From Herbiconiux sp. A18JL235 (GTDB lineage Bacteria; Actinomycetota; Actinomycetes; Actinomycetales; Microbacteriaceae): a stretch of 64,000 nucleotides of DNA. Made by a program: the position numbers and the translations under genes. Shown in pieces: positions 8,177 to 17,750 of the stretch (within the stretch, counting starts at the first letter, position 1; each line of letters begins with the position of its first letter). The notes beneath the pieces are model-generated. The model did no database searches. It was not told where the DNA came from and saw only the letters and a list, made by a program, of their open reading frames with translations. The stretch spans positions 1,488,001 to 1,552,000 of the forward strand of contig NZ_CP162511.1 of assembly GCF_040939305.1 (NCBI RefSeq). Direction: 5' to 3'.

Positions 8177-9101
8177 TGAGGTCGGTCATCACGCCGGCCG
8201 CCAGCGCCCCTCGCAGCGCCGGGAGCTTCGACCTGCCCGACACCACGCACACCCGCCGCGCGACCTTCTTGAGCACCGCCAGCGACGGCCCCGACGAGCG
8301 GGCGTTCATCGGGATGTCCTCGCTCGACCCGTCAGCGCGGTAGAACACCGTCGCCACGTCGCCCACCACCGCCGAGCGCCCGAGCTGCTCGAAGTCGGCG
8401 TCGTCGAGGTACCCGCCCACGTACACGTGCGAGGGCACCTCGGCGTAGGCCGAGCCGAGCCCGAACAGCGCGATGTCCATGTGCTTCTGGATCTCGAGCA
8501 CCCGGCGGATGCTGCGCTCGCGCCAGAGCACCTCCTTGGTACGCGGGTCGTCGAAGAACGCCGGCACCGGGAACTGCTGCACGTAGGCGCCGAAGGCTGT
8601 TCCGAAGCGGCTCATGATCTCGCTGGCGTAGCCGATGCCCGTGGTGCGCGCGTTCGAGGCACCGTTCAGCTGCACGATCTGCGAGTTGTGGGTGACCTTC
8701 TCCTGCAGGTGCCGCGACACCGCCGAGAGGGTCGACCCCCAGGCGATGCCCATCGTCATGTTCGAGTCGAAGAAGGGGCCCAGGATGCGTGCGGCACTCA
8801 TCGCCACCCGCTCCAGTCGGTCGACCTCGGCCGTCGAGTCGGGCACCGGCACGACGTGCGCCGTCACTCCGTGGCGCTCGCGGATGCGGTCCTGCACCGA
8901 CGACAGCCGATCGACAGGAGACTTCACCTGGATCTCGACGAGCCCGGTATCCCTGGCGTAGCCGAGCAGCCTCGACACCGACGACCGCGAGGTGTGGAGT
9001 TCGCTTGCGATGGCCTCCATGGTGAGGTCTTGCATGTAGTACAGATGTGCGGCCCGGAGCGCGTCGCGCTCCTTCTCGCTCGTGAAACCGTCTCCGGCCA
9101 T
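8136..9101 (-). CDS. SorC/DeoR-type sugar-binding transcriptional regulator of the glycerol genes
   Basis: About 321 residues. The ATG at 9101 is used; an in-frame ATG at 9113 would abut the AAAGG ribosome site. An N-terminal helix-turn-helix (about residues 18-50, including MEAIASELHTSRSSVSRLL) is followed by the C-terminal SorC effector domain that resembles NagB/RpiA sugar-phosphate binding proteins. It is divergent from glpD across 138 bases holding two CATATG operators. The likely inducer is glycerol 3-phosphate or a related phosphate; that and autoregulation are inferred from context. Confidence 0.87.
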   Translation of the reverse strand: MAGDGFTSEKERDALRAAHLYYMQDLTMEAIASELHTSRSSVSRLLGYARDTGLVEIQVKSPVDRLSSVQDRIRERHGVTAHVVPVPDSTAEVDRLERVAMSAARILGPFFDSNMTMGIAWGSTLSAVSRHLQEKVTHNSQIVQLNGASNARTTGIGYASEIMSRFGTAFGAYVQQFPVPAFFDDPRTKEVLWRERSIRRVLEIQKHMDIALFGLGSAYAEVPSHVYVGGYLDDADFEQLGRSAVVGDVATVFYRADGSSEDIPMNARSSGPSLAVLKKVARRVCVVSGRSKLPALRGALAAGVMTDLIIDEATAHALLEG

Positions 9102-9130
9102 GCGTCGTCGCATCCTTTCGAACCAGGAAC

Positions 9131-9164
9131 TGCACATATGTGCAACGAGCTTGATCATATGTGA
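9131..9164. promoter_or_regulatory. Paired operators TGCACATATGTGCA and TCATATGTGA in the glp control region
   Basis: The first site (9131-9144) is a perfect 14-bp palindrome. The second (9155-9164) is a near palindrome with the same CATATG core. The two cores are centred 21 bp apart, two helical turns, as expected for cooperative binding of a multimeric SorC-family protein. The second core overlaps a possible -35 TTGATC (9151-9156) paired at 17 bp with TAGAAC (9174-9179), so binding would block glpD transcription. Confidence 0.65.
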
Positions 9165-9239
9165 ACTTGGTCGTAGAACTGTATGTCGTCGCATGGATTG
9201 CCGCCCGCAACCCTGACGTAACACGAAGGCGAGTACACA

Positions 9240-10979
9240 GTGAGCACCTCACAGACCGACATCCGCTCCGACGTCCAGGCCATCCGGAGCAACCCCAGAA
9301 CACAGGTGCTCATCATCGGCGGCGGCATCAACGGCATCGGCACCTTCCGCGACCTGGCCCTCCAGGGCGTCGACGTGGTGCTGGTCGAGCGCGGCGACTA
9401 CGCCTCTGGTGCGTCGAGCGCGTCGAGCCACATGATCCACGGAGGCGTGCGCTACCTCGAGAACGGCGAGTTCCGCCTCGTGAAGGAGAGCGTGCAGGAG
9501 CGCAACCGGCTGCTCCGCCTGGCTCCCCACTACGTGAAGCCGCTGCCCACCACCATCCCGATCTTCTCCACCTTCTCGGGCATCCTGAGCGCCCCGCTTC
9601 GCTTCCTCACCCACAAGTCGGGAAAGCCGAAGGAGCGCGGCGCGCTGCTCATCAAGGTGGGCCTGCTCGGCTACGACTCCTTCTCGCGCGACGGCGGCAC
9701 CGTGCCCCGCCACAAGTTCGTGGGCCGCAAGAAGTCGCTCGCGAAGCTGCCGAAGCTGCGTCCCGACGTGAAGTACACCGCCACCTACTACGACGCCGCC
9801 GTCGAGAACCCCGAGCGCCTCGCGCTCGACCTGGTTCAGGATGCGCTGGCGACGGGCCCGCACGCCCGCACCGCCAACTACGTCGAGGCCGTCGGCGCGA
9901 ACGGCGACCCCGTCGTGCTCCGCGACACCGTCACGGGCGAGACCTTCGAGGTCACCGCCGAGGTCGTCGTGAACACCACCGGCCCCTGGACCGACCTCAC
10001 CAACGCAGCCCTCGGCGAGGCCACCCGCTTCATGGGCGGCACCAAGGGGTCGCACATCGTGCTCGACAACCCTGAGCTCTACGAGGCCTGCGCCGGTGGC
10101 GAGGTGTTCTTCGAGAACAACGACGGCCGCATCGTGCTCATCTACCCGCTGAACGGCCGCGTGCTCGTCGGCACCACCGACCTCGAGGCCGACCCCAGCG
10201 AGCCCGCCCTCTGCACCGAGGAGGAGGTCGACTACTTCTTCGAGCTCGTCGGCCACGTCTTCCCCACCATCACGGTCGAGCGCCCGCAGATCGTCTACCG
10301 GTATTCGGGCATCCGCCCGCTTCCCGGTCACGGCGACACCGCCCCCGGCTTCGTCTCGCGCGACTACCGCATCGAGCAGGCGAGCTTCGGCTCGTCGAAG
10401 ACCGTCACGCAGCTGAGCCTCGTCGGCGGCAAGTGGACGACCTTCCGCGCCCTCGCCGAGCACCTCGCGAACGACACCCTGGCCCTCCTCGGCCGCAGCC
10501 GCACCGTGAGCACCACCGACCTCGCCATCGGCGGCGGCGTGGGCTTCCCGCAGACCCCCGCCGCGGTCACCAACTGGGTGAAGGCGAACGGGGCCGACCT
10601 CGGTGAGGAGCGCACGCGCATCCTGCTCGCCCGCTACGGCACGAACGCCGCGAAGGTGATCGCGCACATCGTCGCCGCCGAGGAGACGGATGCGCCCCTG
10701 GCCACCCTGCCGGGCTACAGCACCGCCGAGATCGGCTACCTGATGGGCGAGCACACAGTTCACCTCAGCGACCTCGTGCTGCGCCGCAGCATCATCGCCT
10801 TCGTCGGCTCGCTCGACCAGGCCGTGTTCGACGAGCTCAGCGAGCTCGCCGCCGCGGCCCACGGCTGGTCGCCGGAGCGTCTCGCCGACGAGCGGGCGCA
10901 GGCGGCGGAGAATCTTCGCTTCTTCCACGGCATCGTGGTGGAGGCGTCGAACAAGACGGCGGCGGGCGCCGTCAACTAA
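9240..10979 (+). CDS. glpD: Aerobic glycerol-3-phosphate dehydrogenase
   Basis: 579 residues from GTG 9240 with ribosome site GAAGGCGAG. It oxidises glycerol 3-phosphate to dihydroxyacetone phosphate and passes electrons to quinone at the membrane. The N-terminal FAD-binding Rossmann motif is IIGGGINGIG (about 21-30), followed by the family motif SSHMIHGGVRYLE. The C-terminal accessory domain (about residues 430-560) is complete. It is the first gene of a glpD-glpF-glpK unit opposite the SorC-type regulator. Confidence 0.96.
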   Translation: MSTSQTDIRSDVQAIRSNPRTQVLIIGGGINGIGTFRDLALQGVDVVLVERGDYASGASSASSHMIHGGVRYLENGEFRLVKESVQERNRLLRLAPHYVKPLPTTIPIFSTFSGILSAPLRFLTHKSGKPKERGALLIKVGLLGYDSFSRDGGTVPRHKFVGRKKSLAKLPKLRPDVKYTATYYDAAVENPERLALDLVQDALATGPHARTANYVEAVGANGDPVVLRDTVTGETFEVTAEVVVNTTGPWTDLTNAALGEATRFMGGTKGSHIVLDNPELYEACAGGEVFFENNDGRIVLIYPLNGRVLVGTTDLEADPSEPALCTEEEVDYFFELVGHVFPTITVERPQIVYRYSGIRPLPGHGDTAPGFVSRDYRIEQASFGSSKTVTQLSLVGGKWTTFRALAEHLANDTLALLGRSRTVSTTDLAIGGGVGFPQTPAAVTNWVKANGADLGEERTRILLARYGTNAAKVIAHIVAAEETDAPLATLPGYSTAEIGYLMGEHTVHLSDLVLRRSIIAFVGSLDQAVFDELSELAAAAHGWSPERLADERAQAAENLRFFHGIVVEASNKTAAGAVN

Positions 10980-11020
10980 CCCGAGGGCGGCGTGGGTGCC
11001 GCTCCGAACGAAAGGTCAAT

Positions 11021-11788
11021 GTGGACAATCTCGGAATCGACTTCGTCGCCGAACTGGTGGGGACGGCGTTGCTCGTGCTCCTCGGCTGCGGCGTCGTCGC
11101 GAACGTGGCGCTCGTGCGCACGAAAGGTTTCAACGGCGGGTTCCTGATGGTGAACATCGGCTGGGGCCTCGCGGTCTTCGCCGGTGTCATCGTCTCCTAC
11201 GCCTCCGGCGCCCACCTTAATCCGGCGGTCACCCTCGGACTCGTGGCCAACGGCGCGCCGACGTTCGGGTCGGAGGCCACCTCCGTGCCGGTGAACTTCC
11301 TGTCGGTCATCGCCTACATCGGGGCGCAGATGATCGGTGCGATCATCGGTGCCGTGTTCGTGTGGCTTGCCTACAAGCAGCACTTCGACGCCGAGCCCGA
11401 GGCCGGCAACAAGCTCGGCGTGTTCTCCACCGGGCCCGCGATGCGCTCCTACGGATGGAACCTGATCACCGAGATCATCGGCACCTTCGTGCTGGTGTTC
11501 GTGGTCATCGGCTTCGGCCGCAACGGCGACGGCGGCGGTCTCGCCGCGCTCGGTGCTCTGCCGGTGGCTCTGCTCGTGATCGGTATCGGCGCCTCCCTCG
11601 GTGGCCCGACCGGGTACGCGATCAACCCCGCCCGTGACCTCGGCCCGCGCATCGCCCACGCCCTGCTCCCCATCAAGGGCAAGGGCTCCTCCGACTGGGC
11701 CTACTCCTGGGTACCCGTCGCCGGCCCCATCATCGGCGGTCTCCTCGCCGGCTGGGCCGCCATCCCGCTCCTGCCCATCCTCACCTAG
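11021..11788 (+). CDS. glpF: Glycerol uptake facilitator (aquaglyceroporin)
   Basis: 255-residue MIP-family channel from GTG 11021 with AAAGG upstream. Both pore motifs are present: LNPAVT near residue 67 and INPARDLGPR near residue 205. The Asp following the second NPAR is characteristic of glycerol facilitators and not of water-only aquaporins. Six membrane helices and two half-helices are evident. It lies between glpD and glpK, 41 bases after glpD, and supplies glycerol to GlpK. Confidence 0.94.
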   Translation: MDNLGIDFVAELVGTALLVLLGCGVVANVALVRTKGFNGGFLMVNIGWGLAVFAGVIVSYASGAHLNPAVTLGLVANGAPTFGSEATSVPVNFLSVIAYIGAQMIGAIIGAVFVWLAYKQHFDAEPEAGNKLGVFSTGPAMRSYGWNLITEIIGTFVLVFVVIGFGRNGDGGGLAALGALPVALLVIGIGASLGGPTGYAINPARDLGPRIAHALLPIKGKGSSDWAYSWVPVAGPIIGGLLAGWAAIPLLPILT

Positions 11789-11842
11789 TCGGCCGAGCAT
11801 CCGTTCGACACCAGACGACAGCATCAACGAAGGAGTTATGTC

Positions 11843-13372
11843 ATGACTGACGAGAAGAAGTACGTCCTCGCGATCGACCAGGGAACCACCTCGTCGCGCG
11901 CCATCATCTTCGACCACGCCGGCACCATCGTGTCGACCGGCCAGAAGGAGCACGAGCAGATCTTCCCCAAGGCGGGATGGGTCGAGCACGACCCGATGGA
12001 GATCTGGGACAACGTGCGCGAGGTCATCGGCCTCGCCCTGTCGAAGGCCGACCTCACGCGCCACGACATCGCCGCGGTCGGCATCACCAACCAGCGCGAG
12101 ACCGCCGTGGTGTGGAACAAGAACACCGGCAAGCCCGTCTACAACGCGATCGTGTGGCAGGACACCCGCACCCAGCCCATCGTCGACCGGCTCGCCGCCG
12201 GTGACGAGGCCGGCCTCGAGCGGTTCAAGCCGATCGTGGGTCTGCCGCTCGCGACCTACTTCTCGGGCACCAAGATCGTCTGGATCCTCGAGAACGTCGA
12301 CGGCGCCCGCGAGGCCGCCGAGGCCGGCGACCTGCTGTTCGGCACCACCGACACCTGGGTGCTGTGGAACCTCACCGGCGGAACCGACGGCGGCGTGCAC
12401 GCCACCGACGTCACGAACGCCTCCCGCACGCTCTTCATGGACCTCGAGACACTCCAGTGGCGCGACGACATCCTCGCCGAGTTCGGCGTGCCCCGCAGCA
12501 TGCTGCCCGAGATCAAGTCGTCCTCCGAGGTGTACGGCACCGTCGAGTCGTCGAACCTGCTGCGCGAGGTTCCCGTCGCGGGCATCCTGGGCGACCAGCA
12601 GGCCGCGACCTTCGGCCAGGCGGCGTTCGACGCCGGCGAGTCGAAGAACACCTACGGCACGGGCAACTTCCTCATCTTCAACACCGACACCGAGATCGTC
12701 CACTCCAAGAACGGTCTGCTCACCACCCTCGGCTACAAGCTGGGCGACCAGCCGGCCCACTACGCGCTCGAAGGATCGATCGCGGTCACCGGCTCGCTCA
12801 TCCAGTGGCTGCGCGACAACCTCGGCATCATCGGGTCGGCGCCCGAGGTGGAGACCCTCGCGGCCTCGGTCGAGGACAACGGCGGCGCGTACTTCGTGCC
12901 CGCGTTCTCGGGTCTGTTCGCCCCGTACTGGCGGTCGGATGCGCGCGGTGCGCTCGTCGGCCTCACCCGCTACGTGAACAAGGCGCACATCGCGCGTGCC
13001 GCCCTGGAGGCGACCGCGTTCCAGACCCGCGAGGTGCTCGACGCGGTGAACGCCGATTCGGGTGTCGACCTCACCGAGCTGAAGGTCGACGGCGGCATGA
13101 TCGCCAACAACCTGCTCATGCAGTTCCAGGCCGACATCCTCGGCGTTCCCGTCGTGCGCCCCGTCGTCGCTGAGACCACCGCGCTCGGCGCCGCCTACGC
13201 CGCGGGCCTCGCGGTCGGCTACTGGGGCTCGCTCGACGAGCTGCGCGCCAACTGGCAGGAGGACTCCCGCTGGGAGCCGCAGATGGACGAGGCAGAGCGC
13301 GAACGCCAGCTCCGCAACTGGAAGAAGGCCGTCACCAAGACCCTCGACTGGGTCGACGACGACGTCGTCTGA
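11843..13372 (+). CDS. glpK: Glycerol kinase
   Basis: 509 residues, the usual length. It phosphorylates glycerol to sn-glycerol 3-phosphate. FGGY-family signatures include [10 protein letters not shown] at residues 12-21, the substrate-contacting ITNQRET near 83, [14 protein letters not shown] near 164, and the ATP-site region with DGGMIANN near 418. The ribosome site GAAGGAG lies seven bases before the ATG at 11843. It is the last gene of the glp unit; a strong palindrome follows in the gap to fbiC. Confidence 0.97.
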   Translation: MTDEKKYVLAIDQGTTSSRAIIFDHAGTIVSTGQKEHEQIFPKAGWVEHDPMEIWDNVREVIGLALSKADLTRHDIAAVGITNQRETAVVWNKNTGKPVYNAIVWQDTRTQPIVDRLAAGDEAGLERFKPIVGLPLATYFSGTKIVWILENVDGAREAAEAGDLLFGTTDTWVLWNLTGGTDGGVHATDVTNASRTLFMDLETLQWRDDILAEFGVPRSMLPEIKSSSEVYGTVESSNLLREVPVAGILGDQQAATFGQAAFDAGESKNTYGTGNFLIFNTDTEIVHSKNGLLTTLGYKLGDQPAHYALEGSIAVTGSLIQWLRDNLGIIGSAPEVETLAASVEDNGGAYFVPAFSGLFAPYWRSDARGALVGLTRYVNKAHIARAALEATAFQTREVLDAVNADSGVDLTELKVDGGMIANNLLMQFQADILGVPVVRPVVAETTALGAAYAAGLAVGYWGSLDELRANWQEDSRWEPQMDEAERERQLRNWKKAVTKTLDWVDDDVV

Positions 13373-13390
13373 CACAGAGCCCGCCGGCGA

Positions 13391-13462
13391 GTTCAGAAAC
13401 GCAATCGTCGCGCCGACCGCGCCTATATGGGCGGAGGTCGGCGCGACGTTTGCGTTTTCGAA
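13391..13462. terminator. 72-bp palindrome between convergent glpK and fbiC
   Basis: Arms of 28 bases (13391-13418 and 13435-13462) pair with only three mismatches around a loop that itself folds (CGCC/GGCG). The innermost 13 base pairs are perfect and GC-rich. It lies tail-to-tail between glpK and fbiC and could terminate both. There is a short T run on each flank, TTTGCGTTTT on one side. It shares architecture, but not core sequence, with the palindromes at 36164 and 45989. Confidence 0.75.
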
Positions 13463-13475
13463 CGCGCCCCGCGCG

Positions 13476-16121
13476 CTACAGCACGGTGAGCAGCTTCTTG
13501 CCGGTGGCGGCGAAGCCGCGGGAGGCGAACTCGCGGGCGACCGCCGCGCGCTCGGCCGTCGGACGGCCGTAGGTGGTGGTGCGCTGCACGGGCACACGCC
13601 CGATGCCGCGGATCACCGCCTCCAGGTCGTCGACCGTCTTCTCCGAGCCGTTGTCGGCGCCCGCCATGCGGCTGATGGTCTCCTCCATGAGGGTTCCGCC
13701 GAGGTCGTCGGCACCGCCCTGCAGCATCTGCTGCGTGCCGGCGTCGCTCAGCTTCACCCACGAGGTCTGCACATGGTCGATGCGCCCGTGCAGCATCAGG
13801 CGCGCCACCGCGTGGATGGCCCGGTTCTCCTGCAGCGTCGGGCCCGGCCGGGCGACGCCCGCCAGGTAGACCGGCGAGTTCATGTGCACGAACGGCAGCA
13901 GCACGAACTCCGTGAAGCCGCCCGTCTCGTCCTGGATGCGTGACAGGGTGCGCAGGTGCCCCACCCAGTGCGCGGGGTTGTCGACGTGCCCGTACATCAT
14001 GGTCGACGACGACCGCAGCCCGACTTCGTGCGCCGTGGTGACGATCTCGATCCACTGCGCAGCGGGAAGCTTGCCCTTCGTGAGCACCCAGCGCACGTCG
14101 TCGTCGAGGATCTCGGCAGCGGTTCCCGGAATCGTGTCGAGCCCCGCCGCCTTGGCCTCGAGCAGGAAGTCGCGGAACGACAGCCCCGTGCGGGCCGCCC
14201 CGTTCACGATCTCCATCGGTGAAAAGGCGTGCAGGTGGATGTCGGGCTGCCGCTGCTTCACCGTGCGCGCGAGGTCGAAGTACGCCGTGCCGGGGAGGTC
14301 GGGGTGGATCCCGCCCTGCATGCAGATCTCGGTCGCCCCGATCGACCAGGCCTCGTCGACGCGGTCGCCCACCTGCTCCATCGACAGCGTGTACGCATCC
14401 GCGTCGTTGCGCCGCTGCGCGAACGCGCAGAAGCGGCACCCGGTGTAACAGACGTTGGTGAAGTTGATGTTGCGGTTCACCACGTAGCCCACCTCGTCGC
14501 CCACGGTGGCGCGGCGCACGTCGTCGGCCACAGCGGCCAGCGCGTCGAGGTCGGGGCCGTCGGCGCCGAGCAGCGTGAGGTAGTCGGCGTCGGCGAGCCC
14601 TGCGGGGTTCTCGGCGGCGCGGGCGAGCGCCGCGCGCACCGCGGGGTCGCCGGAAGCCCGGGTGCGGTTGCCGGGGTTCGCCCCGACTTGCTCGCGCAGC
14701 TCCGACCAGTCGCCGTAGACGTCGTCGAAGTCGCTGCGGCGGTCTGCGCTGCGCCCGACGGTGTCGATCTCGGTGTGCAGCTCGGTGCGGCCCGACGACG
14801 TCGAACCCCACTCCGGCTCCTGCCACGGCAGACCGCTCGGCACCGTGCCCTCGACGGCGAGCCCGTCGGCGCCCGCGAGCGCGCGCACGTGCGGGATGAC
14901 CCGTGGGTCGAGCCACGGCTCCTCCGCTCGTACGTAGTGCGGATGCGCGGTGAGGCGCTCGCGTAGCGAGAAGCCCGACTCGGCGGTGAGGCGCGCGAGG
15001 TCGTCGATGTGCGGCCACGGCCGCTCGGGGTTCACATGGTCGGGCGTGAGGGGGGAGACACCACCCCAGTCGTCGATGCCGGCACGGATGAGCAGCGACA
15101 GTTCCCGCGGATCCGTGAGGTTGGGCGGTGCCTGCAGTCGCGCCTTCGGCCCGAGCACGAGGCGGGCGACGGCGACCGCTGCGACGTACTCCTGGGTCTC
15201 GAGGTCGTCGGCACCCATCATGGCGGTGGCCGGCTTCGCCCGGAAGTTCTGCACGATCACCTCCTGGATGTGCCCGTGCCGGCGGGCCGCGGAGCGCAGC
15301 GCGAACATGCCGTCGACGCGTTCCTCGTAGTTCTCGCCGATTCCGAGCAGGAGGCCGCTGGTGAACGGCACGTTCGAGCGGCCGGCGTCTTCGATCACCC
15401 GCAGGCGCAGCGCCGGGTCTTTATCGGGCGAGCCGAAGTGGGCGTTGCCCTTCTCGCTCCACAGGCGGGTGGCGGTGGTCTCGAGCATCATCCCCATCGA
15501 CGGCGCGACGGGCTTGAGGCGCTGGATCTCCTCCCACGTCATTACGCCGGGGTTGAGATGGGGGAGGAGCCCGGTCTCCTCGAGCACCCGGATGGCCATG
15601 GCGCGTAGGTAGGCGATCGTCGAGTCGTAGCCGTGCGCATCCAGCCACTCGCGGGCGGCGGGCCAGCGGTCTTCGGGGCGGTCGCCGAGCGTGAACAGCG
15701 CCTCCTTGCAGCCGAGCGCCGCACCCTGACGGGCGATGTCGAGCACCTCGTCGGGGGAGAGGTAGGGGGCCTTGCCCTGCTTGGCGAGCCCGCCGGGGGT
15801 CTCGACGAAGGTGCAGTAGTGGCAGCGGTCGCGACAGAGGTGGGTCAGCGGGATGAACACCTTGCGCGAATAGGTGATGACACCCGGGCGGCCGGCGATC
15901 TCGAGCCCGGCATCGCGTACGCGGCTCGCGGCGGTGAGGAGGCGTTCGAGGTCGTCGCCGCGAGCGTGGAGCAGCGTCTCCGCCTCGGTGGCGTTCAGCG
16001 CGACACCCTCATCGGCGCGTTTCAGAGCCCGGCGGATGGCCGAGGCGTTCGGGATGAAGCTCTGCACCACGGGCTGCGGCTCGGCGCGGCGGCGGGTGGG
16101 TACGGGAAGGTCGGACGGCAT
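13476..16121 (-). CDS. fbiC: Bifunctional FO synthase (CofG-CofH fusion)
   Basis: 881-residue double radical-SAM enzyme that makes the deazaflavin FO from tyrosine and 5-amino-6-ribitylaminouracil. The N-terminal CofG half carries C96-x3-C100-x2-C103 (CRDRCHYC). The C-terminal CofH half carries a second Cx3Cx2C (CYTGCRFC, about residues 557-564). The fused form is typical of actinobacteria; archaea and cyanobacteria use separate proteins. The gene stands alone with a 223-base upstream gap shared with guaD. F420 made here would serve the oxidoreductases at 2851, 25991 and possibly 43681. Confidence 0.96.
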   Translation of the reverse strand: MPSDLPVPTRRRAEPQPVVQSFIPNASAIRRALKRADEGVALNATEAETLLHARGDDLERLLTAASRVRDAGLEIAGRPGVITYSRKVFIPLTHLCRDRCHYCTFVETPGGLAKQGKAPYLSPDEVLDIARQGAALGCKEALFTLGDRPEDRWPAAREWLDAHGYDSTIAYLRAMAIRVLEETGLLPHLNPGVMTWEEIQRLKPVAPSMGMMLETTATRLWSEKGNAHFGSPDKDPALRLRVIEDAGRSNVPFTSGLLLGIGENYEERVDGMFALRSAARRHGHIQEVIVQNFRAKPATAMMGADDLETQEYVAAVAVARLVLGPKARLQAPPNLTDPRELSLLIRAGIDDWGGVSPLTPDHVNPERPWPHIDDLARLTAESGFSLRERLTAHPHYVRAEEPWLDPRVIPHVRALAGADGLAVEGTVPSGLPWQEPEWGSTSSGRTELHTEIDTVGRSADRRSDFDDVYGDWSELREQVGANPGNRTRASGDPAVRAALARAAENPAGLADADYLTLLGADGPDLDALAAVADDVRRATVGDEVGYVVNRNINFTNVCYTGCRFCAFAQRRNDADAYTLSMEQVGDRVDEAWSIGATEICMQGGIHPDLPGTAYFDLARTVKQRQPDIHLHAFSPMEIVNGAARTGLSFRDFLLEAKAAGLDTIPGTAAEILDDDVRWVLTKGKLPAAQWIEIVTTAHEVGLRSSSTMMYGHVDNPAHWVGHLRTLSRIQDETGGFTEFVLLPFVHMNSPVYLAGVARPGPTLQENRAIHAVARLMLHGRIDHVQTSWVKLSDAGTQQMLQGGADDLGGTLMEETISRMAGADNGSEKTVDDLEAVIRGIGRVPVQRTTTYGRPTAERAAVAREFASRGFAATGKKLLTVL

Positions 16122-16129
16122 GGTGAACC

Positions 16130-16180
16130 TCGTGGGTCTCGGTGGGTCTCGGTGAGCTCACGCACGAGGATGCTCGTGCG
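16130..16180. repeat. Tandem 10-mer and 20-bp hairpin upstream of fbiC
   Basis: The divergent fbiC/guaD gap begins with two copies, and a decayed third, of the 10-mer GGTGGGTCTC (about 16130-16157). These are followed by an eight-bp perfect stem with a four-base loop (16161-16168 and 16173-16180). Either could be a regulatory site in the fbiC leader. The remainder of the 223-base gap shows no further clear structure except the guaD ribosome site AAAGGGG. Confidence 0.4.
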
Positions 16181-16344
16181 GAGCCGAGGAAAACGGTCGA
16201 GAGGGAACGACGAGAAGTGAGCCCAAAGCCAGGCCCGTACACAGAATGCCTCGAGCCTACCCCCTGCATTGGGGCGGCCCCCTCCGGAGCGCTGAGGGAT
16301 GCTCTGTGTGAGCATGGACACAACACGACAAAAGGGGATTTCAC

Positions 16345-17745
16345 GTGGTCAAGAAAGCAGTGCGCGGCACCTTCGTCGATTTCATCGACGACCCGTGGAA
16401 GCATGTCGGCGACGAGCAGGCCGCGGTGCGGTTCCACGTCGACGGACTCCTCGTGACCGAGGACGGCATCATCACCGACTTCGGCGCCTACGACGAGGTG
16501 GCACCACGTCACGAGGGTGTGGAGATCACCGAGATCCGCGACCGCATCATCCTCCCCGGCTTCATCGACGGGCACATCCACCTGCCGCAGACTCGCGTGC
16601 TCGGCGCGTACGGCGAACAGCTCCTGCCGTGGCTGCAGAAGTGGGTCTTCCCCGAGGAGCACAAGTACTCCGAGCGCGAGTACGCCGAGGAGGGCACCAA
16701 GCACTTCTTCGACAACCTGCTCGCCTCCGGCACCACCACCGCGCAGACCTTCACCACGGGCAACCTCACCTGCAACGAGGTGTTCTTCGAAGAGGCGTCG
16801 CGGCGCAACATGCGCATGATCGGCGGCCTCACCGGCATCGACACCCACGTGCCCGACTACTTCGCCAACACGCCCGAGCAGTTCTACGACGACTCGAAGA
16901 CCCTCATCGAGAAATGGCACGGCACCGGCCGCAACCTCTACGCCATCACCCCCCGTTTCGCCTTCGGCGCCTCGGTCGAGCTCATGGCCGCCTGCCAGAG
17001 GCTGAAGCAGGAGTTCCCCGATCTGTGGGTGAACACGCACATCTCCGAGAATCCGGCCGAGATCCACGGCGTGCTCGCCCTGCACGACGACTGCACCGAC
17101 TACCTCGGCGTCTACGAGAAGTTCGACCTCGTCGGCCCCAAGTTCACCGGCGGTCACGGCGTGTGGCTGTCGAACAACGAGTTCCGGCGCTTCAGCGAGA
17201 AGGGGGCCGCCGTGGCGTTCTGCCCCTCGTCGAACCTCTACCTCGGTTCCGGTCTCTTCCGCCTCGGCCGCGCCCTCGACCCCGAGCACCGCGTGCTCAT
17301 CTCGGTGGGCACCGACATGGGCGGCGGCAACCGCTTCAGCCTGCTCAACTCCCTCGAAGACGCCTACAAGGTGGGGATGCTGCAGAACACCATCCTCGAC
17401 GGCTCCATTGTGCCGAGCGACCAGGACCTCGCCGAGTCGGAGCGCAACAAGCTCTCCTCGCTGCGGGCCTTCTACCTGCTCACCCGCGGCGGCGCCGAGT
17501 CGCTCTACATCGACGACAAGGTGGGCACCTTCGACATCGGCAAGGAGGCCGACTTCGTCGCCCTCGACTGGACCGCCGGGCCCCCTGCAGCACCGTGGCA
17601 CGCCTCGCTGCTGCTCGAGAAGGGCGGGAACGAGCTCTCGCTCGACACGGTCTCCGACCTGCTCTTCGGCATCATGATGGTCGCCGACGAGCGCGCCGTC
17701 GACCAGACCTGGGTGATGGGCGAGCTCGCCTACCAGAAGGCGTGA
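16345..17745 (+). CDS. guaD: Guanine deaminase
   Basis: 466-residue amidohydrolase from GTG 16345, preceded by AAAGGGG. It converts guanine to xanthine, feeding the urate/allantoin pathway encoded further along. The metal-site residues are intact: H77 and H79 in GHIHLPQTR, the NTHISEN motif (about 233) with its His and catalytic Glu, a His in TGGHGVW (about 269), and the Asp of VGTDMGGG (about 320). Length and the FPEEHKY segment match bacterial and eukaryotic GuaD, not the shorter cytidine-deaminase-fold enzyme. A mono-oxygenase-like gene follows after five bases. Confidence 0.92.
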   Translation: MVKKAVRGTFVDFIDDPWKHVGDEQAAVRFHVDGLLVTEDGIITDFGAYDEVAPRHEGVEITEIRDRIILPGFIDGHIHLPQTRVLGAYGEQLLPWLQKWVFPEEHKYSEREYAEEGTKHFFDNLLASGTTTAQTFTTGNLTCNEVFFEEASRRNMRMIGGLTGIDTHVPDYFANTPEQFYDDSKTLIEKWHGTGRNLYAITPRFAFGASVELMAACQRLKQEFPDLWVNTHISENPAEIHGVLALHDDCTDYLGVYEKFDLVGPKFTGGHGVWLSNNEFRRFSEKGAAVAFCPSSNLYLGSGLFRLGRALDPEHRVLISVGTDMGGGNRFSLLNSLEDAYKVGMLQNTILDGSIVPSDQDLAESERNKLSSLRAFYLLTRGGAESLYIDDKVGTFDIGKEADFVALDWTAGPPAAPWHASLLLEKGGNELSLDTVSDLLFGIMMVADERAVDQTWVMGELAYQKA

Positions 17746-17750
17746 CAGCC

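Noticed and set aside
16181..16344. Purine riboswitch upstream of guaD
   Set aside because: No conserved purine-riboswitch core or three-way junction could be recognised. Only a ribosome site and a short hairpin are visible.
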